Source: Chlorobium sp. (GTDB lineage: Bacteria > Bacteroidota > Chlorobiia > Chlorobiales > Chlorobiaceae). Taken from it: a stretch of DNA of 15,966 nucleotides. The stretch lies in assembly GCA_028278005.1 (NCBI GenBank), contig JANQFD010000002.1, positions 1 through 15,966 of the forward strand. Reading direction: 5' to 3'. Made by a program: the position numbers and the translations under genes. The notes beneath the pieces are model-generated. The model had not been told where the DNA came from, did no database searches, and was given only the letters and a program-made list of their open reading frames with translations. Positions 8,499-15,058 of this stretch are shown piece after piece. Each line of letters begins with the position of its first letter. Position 1 is the first letter of the stretch.

Positions 8499-8762
8499 AT
8501 GATACGCAAAGAAAGTTTTCTCCTGCAGACAGTCGGAGGTGAGCATCTTCTGGTCCCCTTGGGGAGTCAGGTTATGGATACCAACGGTATTATTACGCTC
8601 AATGAAACCGCAGCGTTCATCTGGGACCTTCTGGAAGAGGAACGGACCATCGAGGAGCTTACGACTGCCGTCGCCGGCAGGTTTGAGGTGTCGAGGGGGC
8701 AGGCTGAGTCAGATATAACGTTGTTTGCCGAGAAGCTGGATCAGAATGGCCTGCTGCAATGA
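8499..8762 (+). CDS. PqqD-like RiPP recognition protein
   Basis: An 87-residue protein of the PqqD family, which binds the leader part of a precursor peptide and presents it to a radical SAM enzyme (RiPP recognition element, RRE). Seen in the sequence are an N-terminal beta-strand region, the stretch LGSQVMDTNGIITLNETAAFIWDLLEEERTIEEL (about residues 21-54, with the family's typical L.....I..LN.TA..IW.LL pattern), and a C-terminal helix with ....E..... F...L...GLL. It is the first gene of the compact peptide operon. Its TGA stop overlaps the ATG of the radical SAM gene (ATGA at 8759-8762). There is no PQQ biosynthesis gene set nearby, so I give no pqqD symbol. No Shine-Dalgarno precedes the ATG at 8499, and no promoter could be assigned in the 64 bp before it. 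Confidence 0.88.
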   Translation: MIRKESFLLQTVGGEHLLVPLGSQVMDTNGIITLNETAAFIWDLLEEERTIEELTTAVAGRFEVSRGQAESDITLFAEKLDQNGLLQ

Positions 8763-9817
8763 GTCGTCTCACCGATGACTACGGAGCGCTTCTGAACAAA
8801 TTGCAGAAAAGCGCTGCCGAACACCGCCAGCCCTTAAACGTTACGTTCGAACTTACTGCCCGCTGCAACCAGGCTTGCCGAATGTGCTACATATCCCGGC
8901 CGGTTACCGATTCAATTGCAAGGAACCGTGAGCTCACGGCGGCTGAATGGGTTGATATAGCCGGACAGGCAAAAAAAGAGGGGATGTTATTTCTGCTTTT
9001 GACAGGAGGTGAGATATTTGTCCGCCCGGACTTTTTTGAGATATACAGGCCCCTTACCGGGATGGGATTGCTGATTTCTCTCTACACCAGTGCCACTCTC
9101 GTTACTGATTCCGTCGCAGACCAGCTTGCTGAGATGCCGCCTCACCGGGTCGAGGTTTCACTGTACGGTGCTAATGCGGATACCTATGAGACAGTTACCG
9201 GTACTCCGGGAAGTTTTGCCCGTTGTCTCAAGGGGATCGAAGCACTTGTCAAAAGAAACATCAATGTGGTTTTGAAAGCCACGATTACACGGCAAAATGC
9301 CGGGGAACTCTACGATATGCAGAAAATTGCAAAACGCTGGGATCTGCAATTCTCTGCGTCATGGCTTCTCACTGGAAGAACGGACGGTATGCCTTCCGGG
9401 ATTGACGCCTGCCGTTTATCTCCCTCCCAGGCTCTTGCAATAGAGGAGGCTGATCCGGATCTGGTCGAGGAGTGGCGTAATAGTGAGATGTCGTCCGGAA
9501 AAGAAAATTTCTATTGCCAGGCAGGTAAAACCTCATGTCTCATTGATCCGGCCGGAGCCATGAATGTCTGTTCAGACCTTCCTGCTCCGGGCATAATGGT
9601 TCCTGATGTCGGTTTCAGGGAGGCCTGGAAAGAATTGCAGCGTTTTGTCGAAGCTGCACCGGGCCTTTCAGCCGAATGTCTTGACTGTGATGCAATACAG
9701 TATTGTGCGATATGTCCGGCCTGGTCATATCTTGAAAACGGACGGATGGCAGGAAGCGTGGAGTATCTATGTAAAATAGCACATGAAAGAAAAAAACGTT
9801 ATGAGTCCGAACAATAA
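8759..9817 (+). CDS. Radical SAM/SPASM peptide maturase
   Basis: A 352-residue radical SAM enzyme expected to modify a peptide partner through radical chemistry, typically C-C, C-S or C-O cross-links or epimerisation. The SAM-cluster motif CNQACRMC gives Cys36, Cys40 and Cys43. LLTGGE (80-85) is the GGE SAM-binding motif, and VEVSLYG (131-137) is the usual downstream strand. The C-terminal SPASM domain carries Cys253, a Gly at 266 and Cys271 (C-x12-G-x4-C), then C307-x2-C310-x5-C316-x2-C319 and Cys338. This matches ligands for two auxiliary Fe-S clusters as in PqqE- and AnSME-like enzymes. Cys260 is an extra cysteine. It is coupled by ATGA overlap to the PqqD-like gene, and its 3' end overlaps the kinase gene. 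The exact reaction cannot be deduced from sequence. Confidence 0.92.
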   Translation: MSRLTDDYGALLNKLQKSAAEHRQPLNVTFELTARCNQACRMCYISRPVTDSIARNRELTAAEWVDIAGQAKKEGMLFLLLTGGEIFVRPDFFEIYRPLTGMGLLISLYTSATLVTDSVADQLAEMPPHRVEVSLYGANADTYETVTGTPGSFARCLKGIEALVKRNINVVLKATITRQNAGELYDMQKIAKRWDLQFSASWLLTGRTDGMPSGIDACRLSPSQALAIEEADPDLVEEWRNSEMSSGKENFYCQAGKTSCLIDPAGAMNVCSDLPAPGIMVPDVGFREAWKELQRFVEAAPGLSAECLDCDAIQYCAICPAWSYLENGRMAGSVEYLCKIAHERKKRYESEQ

Positions 9818-10697
9818 CCTGACGCATTTGTCCATAGCGGATATTCAGATCGATCTCAGAAGTCCTCTTACGGTTCGCGAAATGCATATCGATGAGCTGC
9901 TCGAACCGTTTTTCGGTCAACCTGAGCGCCCCGCAGGCAGGATCCAGCTGCAGTGGGAGGAAAGTGCCGATATTCTGCGTGGGGAAGGGGAGATGGTCTA
10001 CGATCCGGGGATTATATGGAGAATGTTCCGAGATGGCGAAACATGGTGTGCAGAAATCAGCTATGGGGATCAGCCCGCCGGGGCCGGGAATGAAGAGGTG
10101 CGATGTCTTCTGCGTGCCAATAACGCTTGGGATACTCTGACAATGACGGAAAAGCGTTACGGAACCGGCGGTTGGCATAGTCTTCTTGCTCTCGGGGCGG
10201 GAGAGCTGATAATCCGTTCGGCCATGGCGCTTTCCGGGGGGATTGTTCTTCATGCTGCAGGTATCGATGATAATGGCCGCGGCATTGTTTTTTCAGGGCA
10301 TTCGGGAGCAGGCAAAAGCACTCAGCTTGATTTCTGGCTGGATGAGGATGGCGTGATTCCTATGACCGACGACCGGGTTGCAATCCGTGTTTCGGGTGAT
10401 TACGCCGTATGTTACGGTACTCCCTGGGGCGGAATGCCTGATATTGCCTCCAATCACGCAGCTCCCCTCAAGGCGCTTCTGCTGCTTGAACAGGCTTCCG
10501 AAAACGGCATTTCCCTTCTTTCGCCGAACAACGCCGCAACTATGCTTGCCTGCAGGGCGTTTTTGCCTTACTGGGACAGAGCACTTCTTCAGCGTGCCAT
10601 TTCAAATCTGGACAGGTTGGTGAAAAGTATACCTGTTTACCTTTTACGCTGTCGCCCCGAACCTTCTGTTGTCGAACTTGTCCGGTCTGTATTATGA
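9783..10697 (+). CDS. HPr-kinase-like (HprK-related) P-loop kinase
   Basis: A 304-residue protein whose C-terminal half resembles the HPr serine kinase fold: LHAAG (156-160), Walker A GHSGAGKST (172-180) and an acidic MTDDRVAI motif (194-201). The long N-terminal half lacks an obvious family. It is not the classical HprK, since no HPr or PTS genes are nearby and the HprK signature loop is not evident. Homologues in lasso peptide loci phosphorylate a C-terminal serine of the precursor. The candidate precursor in this locus ends in Ser66, so peptide phosphorylation is the working guess. The start overlaps the radical SAM gene by 35 bp. A second ATG at 9801 would shorten the product by 6 residues, and neither start has a clear Shine-Dalgarno. 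It ends in an ATGA overlap with the next gene. Confidence 0.82.
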   Translation: MKEKNVMSPNNNLTHLSIADIQIDLRSPLTVREMHIDELLEPFFGQPERPAGRIQLQWEESADILRGEGEMVYDPGIIWRMFRDGETWCAEISYGDQPAGAGNEEVRCLLRANNAWDTLTMTEKRYGTGGWHSLLALGAGELIIRSAMALSGGIVLHAAGIDDNGRGIVFSGHSGAGKSTQLDFWLDEDGVIPMTDDRVAIRVSGDYAVCYGTPWGGMPDIASNHAAPLKALLLLEQASENGISLLSPNNAATMLACRAFLPYWDRALLQRAISNLDRLVKSIPVYLLRCRPEPSVVELVRSVL

Positions 10698-11167
10698 TCT
10701 TCGAAGGGAAGGATTTTATGCCGATCGTTGCAGATGCCCTGGAAAGAAACCAGCAGGTCCGGTTGTCTGCGAACGGAAGCAGTATGACACCGTTTATCTA
10801 TGATGGCGATACAGTTGAAATAGAATCCCTGCATTCCATTCCGTCTTTAGGTTCGATCGTGCTTGCAAAATCCTCCCGGGATGAGTTTGTCATGCACAGG
10901 ATTGTCAGAAAACGCAGGGGAGCCGTTTATCTTCGGGGGGACTTCCACTTTTTGTTTGATTGTGAGGGACCTTTCAGTGAAAGGGATCTCATTGGAGAAG
11001 TTGTATGTTCGTGGCACAGGGAGCAGTTGCGGGTTCACAGCAAAGGATTATGGAAATACGCGGGGTTTGTATGGATGTTGCTCTGTCCTTTTGGTCTGCT
11101 GCTCTATCGCATAACGGTTTTTCTGCGCTCCCTTGTGCGAAAGATCCTCAGGCTTTCGGCTGTGTGA
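10694..11167 (+). CDS. Signal-peptidase/S24-S26-like protease, C-terminally membrane anchored
   Basis: A 157-residue protein of the S24/S26 serine protease superfamily. The core shows SANGSSMTP (25-33, nucleophile probably Ser30), DGD (37-39), the LGSIVLA strand (52-58), HRIV (68-71) and LRGD (80-83). This is the order seen in signal peptidases. The residue normally lysine in bacterial type I enzymes is replaced here by His68, as in archaeal/ER-type Ser-His-Asp signal peptidases. A single hydrophobic segment lies at about 121-146, at the C-terminus instead of the N-terminus. In this operon it could remove the leader of the modified peptide or process it at the membrane. Its ATG overlaps the kinase stop (ATGA at 10694-10697), and an 84 bp spacer follows. 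Catalytic activity is inferred, not shown. Confidence 0.8.
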   Translation: MIFEGKDFMPIVADALERNQQVRLSANGSSMTPFIYDGDTVEIESLHSIPSLGSIVLAKSSRDEFVMHRIVRKRRGAVYLRGDFHFLFDCEGPFSERDLIGEVVCSWHREQLRVHSKGLWKYAGFVWMLLCPFGLLLYRITVFLRSLVRKILRLSAV

Positions 11168-11238
11168 TGGGGGATGCCCCGATAGTAGAGGCCTTCCGGG
11201 GTCGCCTTTTTAAGGGAACAGGTACTAACCATAAATGA
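11167..11238 (+). CDS. Possible 23-residue ORF in the protease-ABC spacer
   Basis: An ATG overlapping the protease stop (TGATG at 11165-11169) opens a 23-codon frame, MGDAPIVEAFRGRLFKGTGT... (residues 1-20), ending in TGA at 11236-11238, 13 bp before the ABC gene. It would preserve the overlap style of the operon and fill its only spacer. It has no Shine-Dalgarno of its own and matches no family I know. The same stretch can form a CCCCG (11177-11181)/CGGGG (11197-11201) hairpin ahead of a short T-run, so it may instead be an RNA element, or nothing. Low confidence. Confidence 0.15.
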   Translation: MGDAPIVEAFRGRLFKGTGTNHK

Positions 11239-11251
11239 GACAAGGCTCTGT

Positions 11252-13090
11252 ATGGTTGACGTAACAAGTCTGCGAAACAGGATAAAAACCGTGTTTCAGC
11301 TGAGGCGAAGCCTGAGCATTGTGTGGCGTTATGCTGCAGGATGGACAGCGGTCAATGCCGTGCTTGTTTTTATTCAGGGTTTGTTCCCTGTAGCGGCATT
11401 TTATCTGATGAAGCAGATTGTCGATACGGTGACAATCTATATCGATTCTCCAGGACAGGAAAACCAGAACTATTCCTGGCTTATGCTCTGGGTGGTTCTT
11501 GCCGCACTTGTCGCACTCTTTGCTGCCTTGTCGCGCTCGTTTGGCGAATATACCAGTTCAGCCCAGTCGCTGACCCTTTCCGACAAAGTTGCAGACCTGC
11601 TGCATGAGAAATCCCATTCAGTTGATCTGGCGTATTACGAGAACCCCTCCTATTACGATACGCTTCACAGGGCACAAGAAGAAGCCCCCTTTCGCCTGCC
11701 CCGTATTGTCGAAGGGCTGATAGAAATCGCAAGAAGCGTGACAGCACTTCTCGGCATTGTTGTTCTGATGTTTTCATTCAGCGGTTTTCTCGTCCTTGGT
11801 CTGTTTGTCGCGACGATTCCTGTAGCTGTTATACGCCTTTTGTATTCCCAGAAATCATTTGAACTTGACAGGGCACAGACCGAGCCTGAGAGAAAGGCTT
11901 GGTACTATCACAGTATTCTGACAGACATGGCAGAAGCGAAAGAGGTGCGTGTATTCAACCTCGGCAGATTGCTGCGAGAACGGTTCCAATTGCTTAAAAA
12001 GACAATGCGGGAAGAGCGTCTCGAGCTTCTCCGGTCAAGGGTTGTCCTTGATATGATTGCCCAGTTGCTGGACGTGCTTGCCTTGTTTGGTTCTATTGTC
12101 TGGATTGTGTCAATGACAATCAATGGGAAATCGACACTGGGTGAACTTGTGGCTTTTTATCTTGCTTTTCAGGGAGGGTTGAGCTACATGCAGGCGGCGT
12201 TTTACGCTTTTGCAGACGTATATGAAGACAATCTGTTTTTATCAAATCTTCATGAGTTTCTCGGTATAGAACCGGAAATAACCCGGCCTGAGAATCCACA
12301 TCCCGTTCCCGGTACAATGAGAAAAGGAGTTGAGTTCAAGGATCTGGTGTTTACCTATCCGGGCAATAATCGTCCTGCTCTCAAAGGTATCGATCTGACA
12401 CTTTCGCCCGGCGAGGTGATCGCGATTGTGGGCGATAATGGTTCAGGGAAAACAACTCTCGTTAAGCTGCTCTGCAGGTTATATGATCCTTCGGCAGGAA
12501 AAATAACGGCGGACGATCTTGACCTGAAAAGATTCGATCCGGCTGAATGGCGAAAAAAGATAAGTGTGGTTTTTCAGGATTACGCGCACTATGCGCTGAC
12601 AGTTCAGGAGAACATCTGGTTTGGTAATATCGACAGACCACCGGATGCAGACAGCATGAAAGAGGTTGCATATCGATCCGGGGCCGCGTCTTTCATAAAA
12701 AAACTCCCCTATGCCTACGATACGGAACTCGGCAGGTGGTTTACCGATGGCCATGAACTGAGCATAGGGGAATGGCAGAAACTTGCTATTGCAAGGACAT
12801 TCTGGAGGGACGCCGATATTTTTGTTTTCGACGAACCGAGCAGTTCTCTTGATCCGATAGCCGAAGCGCAGCTTTTAGAGAATTTTCGTTCTTTGTTGAA
12901 AGGGAAAAGTGCAATACTCATCAGCCATCGTTTTTCAACAATAAGAATGGCGGACTGCGTCTATGTCATGAAGGAAGGAGAGATAGTGGAGAAAGGAACG
13001 CACGAGGACCTTCTTGAAAATAACGGACATTATGCCGAGCTTTACCGTACGCAGGCAAAACACTACGAGTCACCGGAGAGACAAGAATGA
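11252..13090 (+). CDS. ABC exporter with fused membrane and ATPase domains
   Basis: A 612-residue half-transporter expected to dimerise in the inner membrane and export a peptide or amphipathic product. The N-terminal part (about 25-325) has six hydrophobic segments of the type I exporter fold, with no C39 leader peptidase domain in front. The nucleotide-binding domain shows Walker A GDNGSGKTT (394-402), the Q-loop at Gln442, signature LSIGEWQ (503-509), Walker B IFVFDE (523-528) and the H-loop His559 in ISHRFST. The signature differs from canonical LSGGQ but keeps Ser504 and Gly506. Lack of a C39 domain means the leader must be removed by another enzyme, for which the S26-like protease upstream is the obvious candidate. 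It ends in an ATGA overlap (13087-13090) with the nucleotidyltransferase gene. The cargo is inferred from context. Confidence 0.92.
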   Translation: MVDVTSLRNRIKTVFQLRRSLSIVWRYAAGWTAVNAVLVFIQGLFPVAAFYLMKQIVDTVTIYIDSPGQENQNYSWLMLWVVLAALVALFAALSRSFGEYTSSAQSLTLSDKVADLLHEKSHSVDLAYYENPSYYDTLHRAQEEAPFRLPRIVEGLIEIARSVTALLGIVVLMFSFSGFLVLGLFVATIPVAVIRLLYSQKSFELDRAQTEPERKAWYYHSILTDMAEAKEVRVFNLGRLLRERFQLLKKTMREERLELLRSRVVLDMIAQLLDVLALFGSIVWIVSMTINGKSTLGELVAFYLAFQGGLSYMQAAFYAFADVYEDNLFLSNLHEFLGIEPEITRPENPHPVPGTMRKGVEFKDLVFTYPGNNRPALKGIDLTLSPGEVIAIVGDNGSGKTTLVKLLCRLYDPSAGKITADDLDLKRFDPAEWRKKISVVFQDYAHYALTVQENIWFGNIDRPPDADSMKEVAYRSGAASFIKKLPYAYDTELGRWFTDGHELSIGEWQKLAIARTFWRDADIFVFDEPSSSLDPIAEAQLLENFRSLLKGKSAILISHRFSTIRMADCVYVMKEGEIVEKGTHEDLLENNGHYAELYRTQAKHYESPERQE

Positions 13091-14313
13091 ACGAGATAGA
13101 GAAAAAAGTTCGTGAAATTCTGTTTGGTCTTGTCCGCTCCCCGGATGCCTCTTTTCTTGCCGCTTTGCGGGAATGTAAAGGGGGAGTCTGGGAAAAGCTG
13201 TTACAGGAAACCGAACAGCACGGCCTGACACCGCTTCTTTACAGGAGGGTTCAGGCTGCAGGAGTCGCGGTCCCTGAAGATGTCGGCAAGAAAATGCATG
13301 CTGCATATCTCAGAACGGCCGAACAGAATATTCGCCGCTATGAGATTCTGAGCAGGATCTACAAGGCTTGTGATGAGGCGGGCATTGAGGTCATACCCTT
13401 GAAAGGAATCTATCTCGCCAGCGAAGTATACAGGGATATCGCTCTGCGTGAAATGAGCGATATTGATATTCTTGTGAGAAAAAAGAACCTGGATGCTGTT
13501 GAGGATATTCTTGATGAACTGGGTTTTATCTCCCTGCAGCAAAACAAGGACCCTGTTTTCGAAAAAGGGCATCATCTGCGGTACATCATCGAGGAGAGCG
13601 GTCTTTTGATCGAGGTCCACTGGGATCTCATGGATCCTGATGATAGCGTACAGGTCGATATCGATGCATTGTGGGATCGGTCCGGATCACAAGATGATGC
13701 CGGGAAAAATGTCCGGGTGCTTTCTCCGGAAGACCTCCTGCTCCATTTATCCGTGCACCTTGCGAACCATACCTTCTTTCTCGGTCTGCGCGGGTTGTAC
13801 GATCTGGCCATGACCATAGATGTTTTCATGAAAGTCATCGATTGGGACAGGCTGTATGACCTTGCAGTTGCGTGGAATGCAGTCAGAGCGCTCTACGTAA
13901 ACCTGCAGCTTGTTTCGGATTTGCTGGATGTAGAGGTCATGGGAGAATACCTTGAACGGATAAAGCCCGGTGAGGTCGATGAACAATACCTTGAGGTTTC
14001 CAGAGAGCTTGTCTTTGCTTCCTATGAGCCCAACAACCCTGTATTTTCACTCATGTCAGAGGAAGACAGTCGGCAGAAGACAGAATTTATGCTTGAGGTG
14101 CTTTTCCCTTCAAAGCGTACCATTACACTGAAATATCCGTCTGCAACAAACCGTTTCGAGATAGCGATGAGCTATCCCCTTTATTATATGGATCGGATAA
14201 GAAAATACTGGGATGTGTTGTGGGGGCTCTGTCTCGGCAGCCGGCAGACAGTTGAGGAAAAAGAGAAGCACAAGAAGATCCTGGAAGTAAAAAAATGGCT
14301 TTTGTCAGGATAG
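13087..14313 (+). CDS. Nucleotidyltransferase-family protein (NTP_transf_5-like)
   Basis: A 408-residue protein resembling the uncharacterised nucleotidyltransferase family often found in peptide biosynthesis loci. The middle shows IPLKGIYLASEVY (103-115), then REMSDIDILV (121-130), where Asp125 and Asp127 are the likely metal-binding pair. EVHWDL (176-181) and a LLLHLSVHLANH helix (217-228) are further conserved-looking stretches. The N-terminal 90 residues are helical, and the C-terminal 200 residues have no assignment. Possible roles are transfer of a nucleotide to the peptide or to a partner, or an auxiliary step in maturation. In lasso peptide loci similar proteins are known but poorly understood. 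It is translationally coupled to the ABC gene by ATGA overlap and is the last gene of the compact block. No terminator-like hairpin with T-run follows before the small Arg-rich ORF. Confidence 0.82.
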   Translation: MNEIEKKVREILFGLVRSPDASFLAALRECKGGVWEKLLQETEQHGLTPLLYRRVQAAGVAVPEDVGKKMHAAYLRTAEQNIRRYEILSRIYKACDEAGIEVIPLKGIYLASEVYRDIALREMSDIDILVRKKNLDAVEDILDELGFISLQQNKDPVFEKGHHLRYIIEESGLLIEVHWDLMDPDDSVQVDIDALWDRSGSQDDAGKNVRVLSPEDLLLHLSVHLANHTFFLGLRGLYDLAMTIDVFMKVIDWDRLYDLAVAWNAVRALYVNLQLVSDLLDVEVMGEYLERIKPGEVDEQYLEVSRELVFASYEPNNPVFSLMSEEDSRQKTEFMLEVLFPSKRTITLKYPSATNRFEIAMSYPLYYMDRIRKYWDVLWGLCLGSRQTVEEKEKHKKILEVKKWLLSG

Positions 14314-14333
14314 TCCCGATCCGGAAAGGCGTA

Positions 14334-14346
14334 CGTAAAATTTACG
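14334..14346. repeat. Short palindrome upstream of the Arg-rich ORF
   Basis: CGTAAAATTTACG is a 13-base perfect palindrome around a single central base, inside the A+T-rich 154 bp spacer between the nucleotidyltransferase gene and the 66-codon ORF. It lies about 120 bp before that ORF's ATG, and could be an operator half or a chance A/T palindrome. The rest of the spacer has no clear -35/-10 pair. TACAAT at 14454-14459 is a possible -10, but it lies so close to the ATG (14468) that the message would be almost leaderless. Confidence 0.2.
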
Positions 14347-14467
14347 GTATTATTTGTTTGGTATGGTGTATCTTTTTTACATTAAGGTATTAGTATAGCA
14401 GTAAGTGTTTTTTTCAATGGTGGAAAGAGCCTGTTTGGCATTTATTAACATCTTACAATAAAAGCAT

Positions 14468-14668
14468 ATGTCACAATCTGAAATTCAGGGTAAAGAGCAG
14501 AAACTTCCCTACGAGTCTCCCGATCTGCAGGTGGTTTCGGTGCGTATCGAGGAGCGTCTGCTATCCTGCGGGAAAAGGGAGCGCCGACGCCGTACAAGAG
14601 GTATTCGCATTGGTCGCAGACGCAGAGGGGAAAGGCTCAATATCACTCCGGTAGGCAAGGTCTCCTAA
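14468..14668 (+). CDS. Candidate RiPP precursor peptide, arginine-rich core
   Basis: A 66-residue ORF that reads as leader plus core. Residues 1-33 are acidic to neutral and hold Y15-x-x-P18-x-L20, the pattern known as the RRE-binding motif of lasso leaders, followed by alternating V/I residues and EERLLSCG (28-35) as a plausible leader/core border with the only Cys (34). Residues 36-56 contain 12 Arg and 1 Lys, with two RRRR tetrads (39-42, 50-53) flanking the sequence-symmetric RGIRIGR (44-50). The C-terminus ends in GKVS with a terminal Ser66. The Arg residues use mixed codons (CGC, CGA, CGT, AGA, AGG), so this is not a slipped DNA repeat but looks selected at protein level. It lies 154 bp after the maturation operon, on the same strand. 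No Shine-Dalgarno is seen. An alternative is a small basic nucleic-acid-binding protein. Confidence 0.65.
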   Translation: MSQSEIQGKEQKLPYESPDLQVVSVRIEERLLSCGKRERRRRTRGIRIGRRRRGERLNITPVGKVS

Positions 14669-14793
14669 TTGCCCTGGAACATACTCCCCCATTTTTCCCG
14701 CCTTTGGCGCAAGCTATGCCTTTTTCTCGATTACCGTTCGGAATACAGTATATCCGATGCCTCTTTTATTGAAGGACGCAAGTATTTTTCTTT

Positions 14794-14821
14794 TTGCATA
14801 ATGCATCTCTATCCTTATATT
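14794..14821 (+). promoter_or_regulatory. Probable promoter of tRNA-Phe
   Basis: TTGCAT (14794-14799) and TATATT (14816-14821) are separated by 16 bases and lie 16 bases before the first base of the tRNA. This is the right geometry for a housekeeping sigma factor promoter with a start at about 14828. The match is moderate, and no mapping data are available. Confidence 0.4.
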
Positions 14822-14837
14822 TGCAGTCACGTTTCAA

Positions 14838-14910
14838 GGACAGATAGCTCAGTTGGTAGAGCAAAGGACTGAAAATCCTTGTGTCGGGGGTTCGATTCCC
14901 TCTCTGTCCA
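14838..14910 (+). tRNA. tRNA-Phe (anticodon GAA)
   Basis: A 73-base cloverleaf: acceptor stem GGACAGA pairs perfectly with TCTGTCC, the D-arm is GCTCAGTTGGTAGAGC, the anticodon stem AAGGA/TCCTT encloses the loop CTGAAAA with anticodon GAA, the variable loop is GTGTC, and the T-arm GGGGG-TTCGATT-CCCTC has one G-T pair. The discriminator base is A (14910). The genome continues CCT, so the final A of CCA is not encoded and must be added after transcription. The gene separates the peptide locus from crtC. No convincing terminator follows. An AT-rich AAAACC/GGTTTT inverted repeat at 14927-14956 is the nearest candidate. Confidence 0.96.
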
Positions 14911-15058
14911 CCTGGCAATATCGATGAAAACCCTTCTTTTGAAATCGTGCGGTTTTTACTTATCAGCCTTTTTTTCCATCATAAATACCATACGGCAAAA
15001 ACAGTCAAGATGCCTCCATTCAACAGGTATCTGTTGATAATATCTTCATGTTTTTTGT

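Noticed and set aside
8499..8762. Part of a pyrroloquinoline quinone (PQQ) biosynthesis operon
   Set aside because: No PqqA-like Glu/Tyr precursor, PqqB or PqqC is present, and the kinase, protease and nucleotidyltransferase do not belong to that pathway.
9615..10253. 212-codon open frame on the - strand across the radical SAM/kinase junction
   Set aside because: It is antisense to two well-supported genes and its translation is low-complexity without domain features.
8499..14668. A true lasso peptide locus
   Set aside because: No transglutaminase-like protease and no asparagine-synthetase-like cyclase are found in the block; only the accessory genes and the Y-x-x-P-x-L motif resemble lasso loci.
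14669..14872. Short + strand frame starting with TTG right after the Arg-rich ORF
   Set aside because: It runs into the tRNA-Phe gene, starts at a TTG without a ribosome binding site and shows no protein-like pattern.
14838..14910. tRNA-Phe as an integration site for the peptide locus
   Set aside because: tRNA genes often serve as attachment sites, but I saw no duplicated tRNA 3' end, integrase gene or flanking direct repeat, and base composition looks like that of the neighbours.
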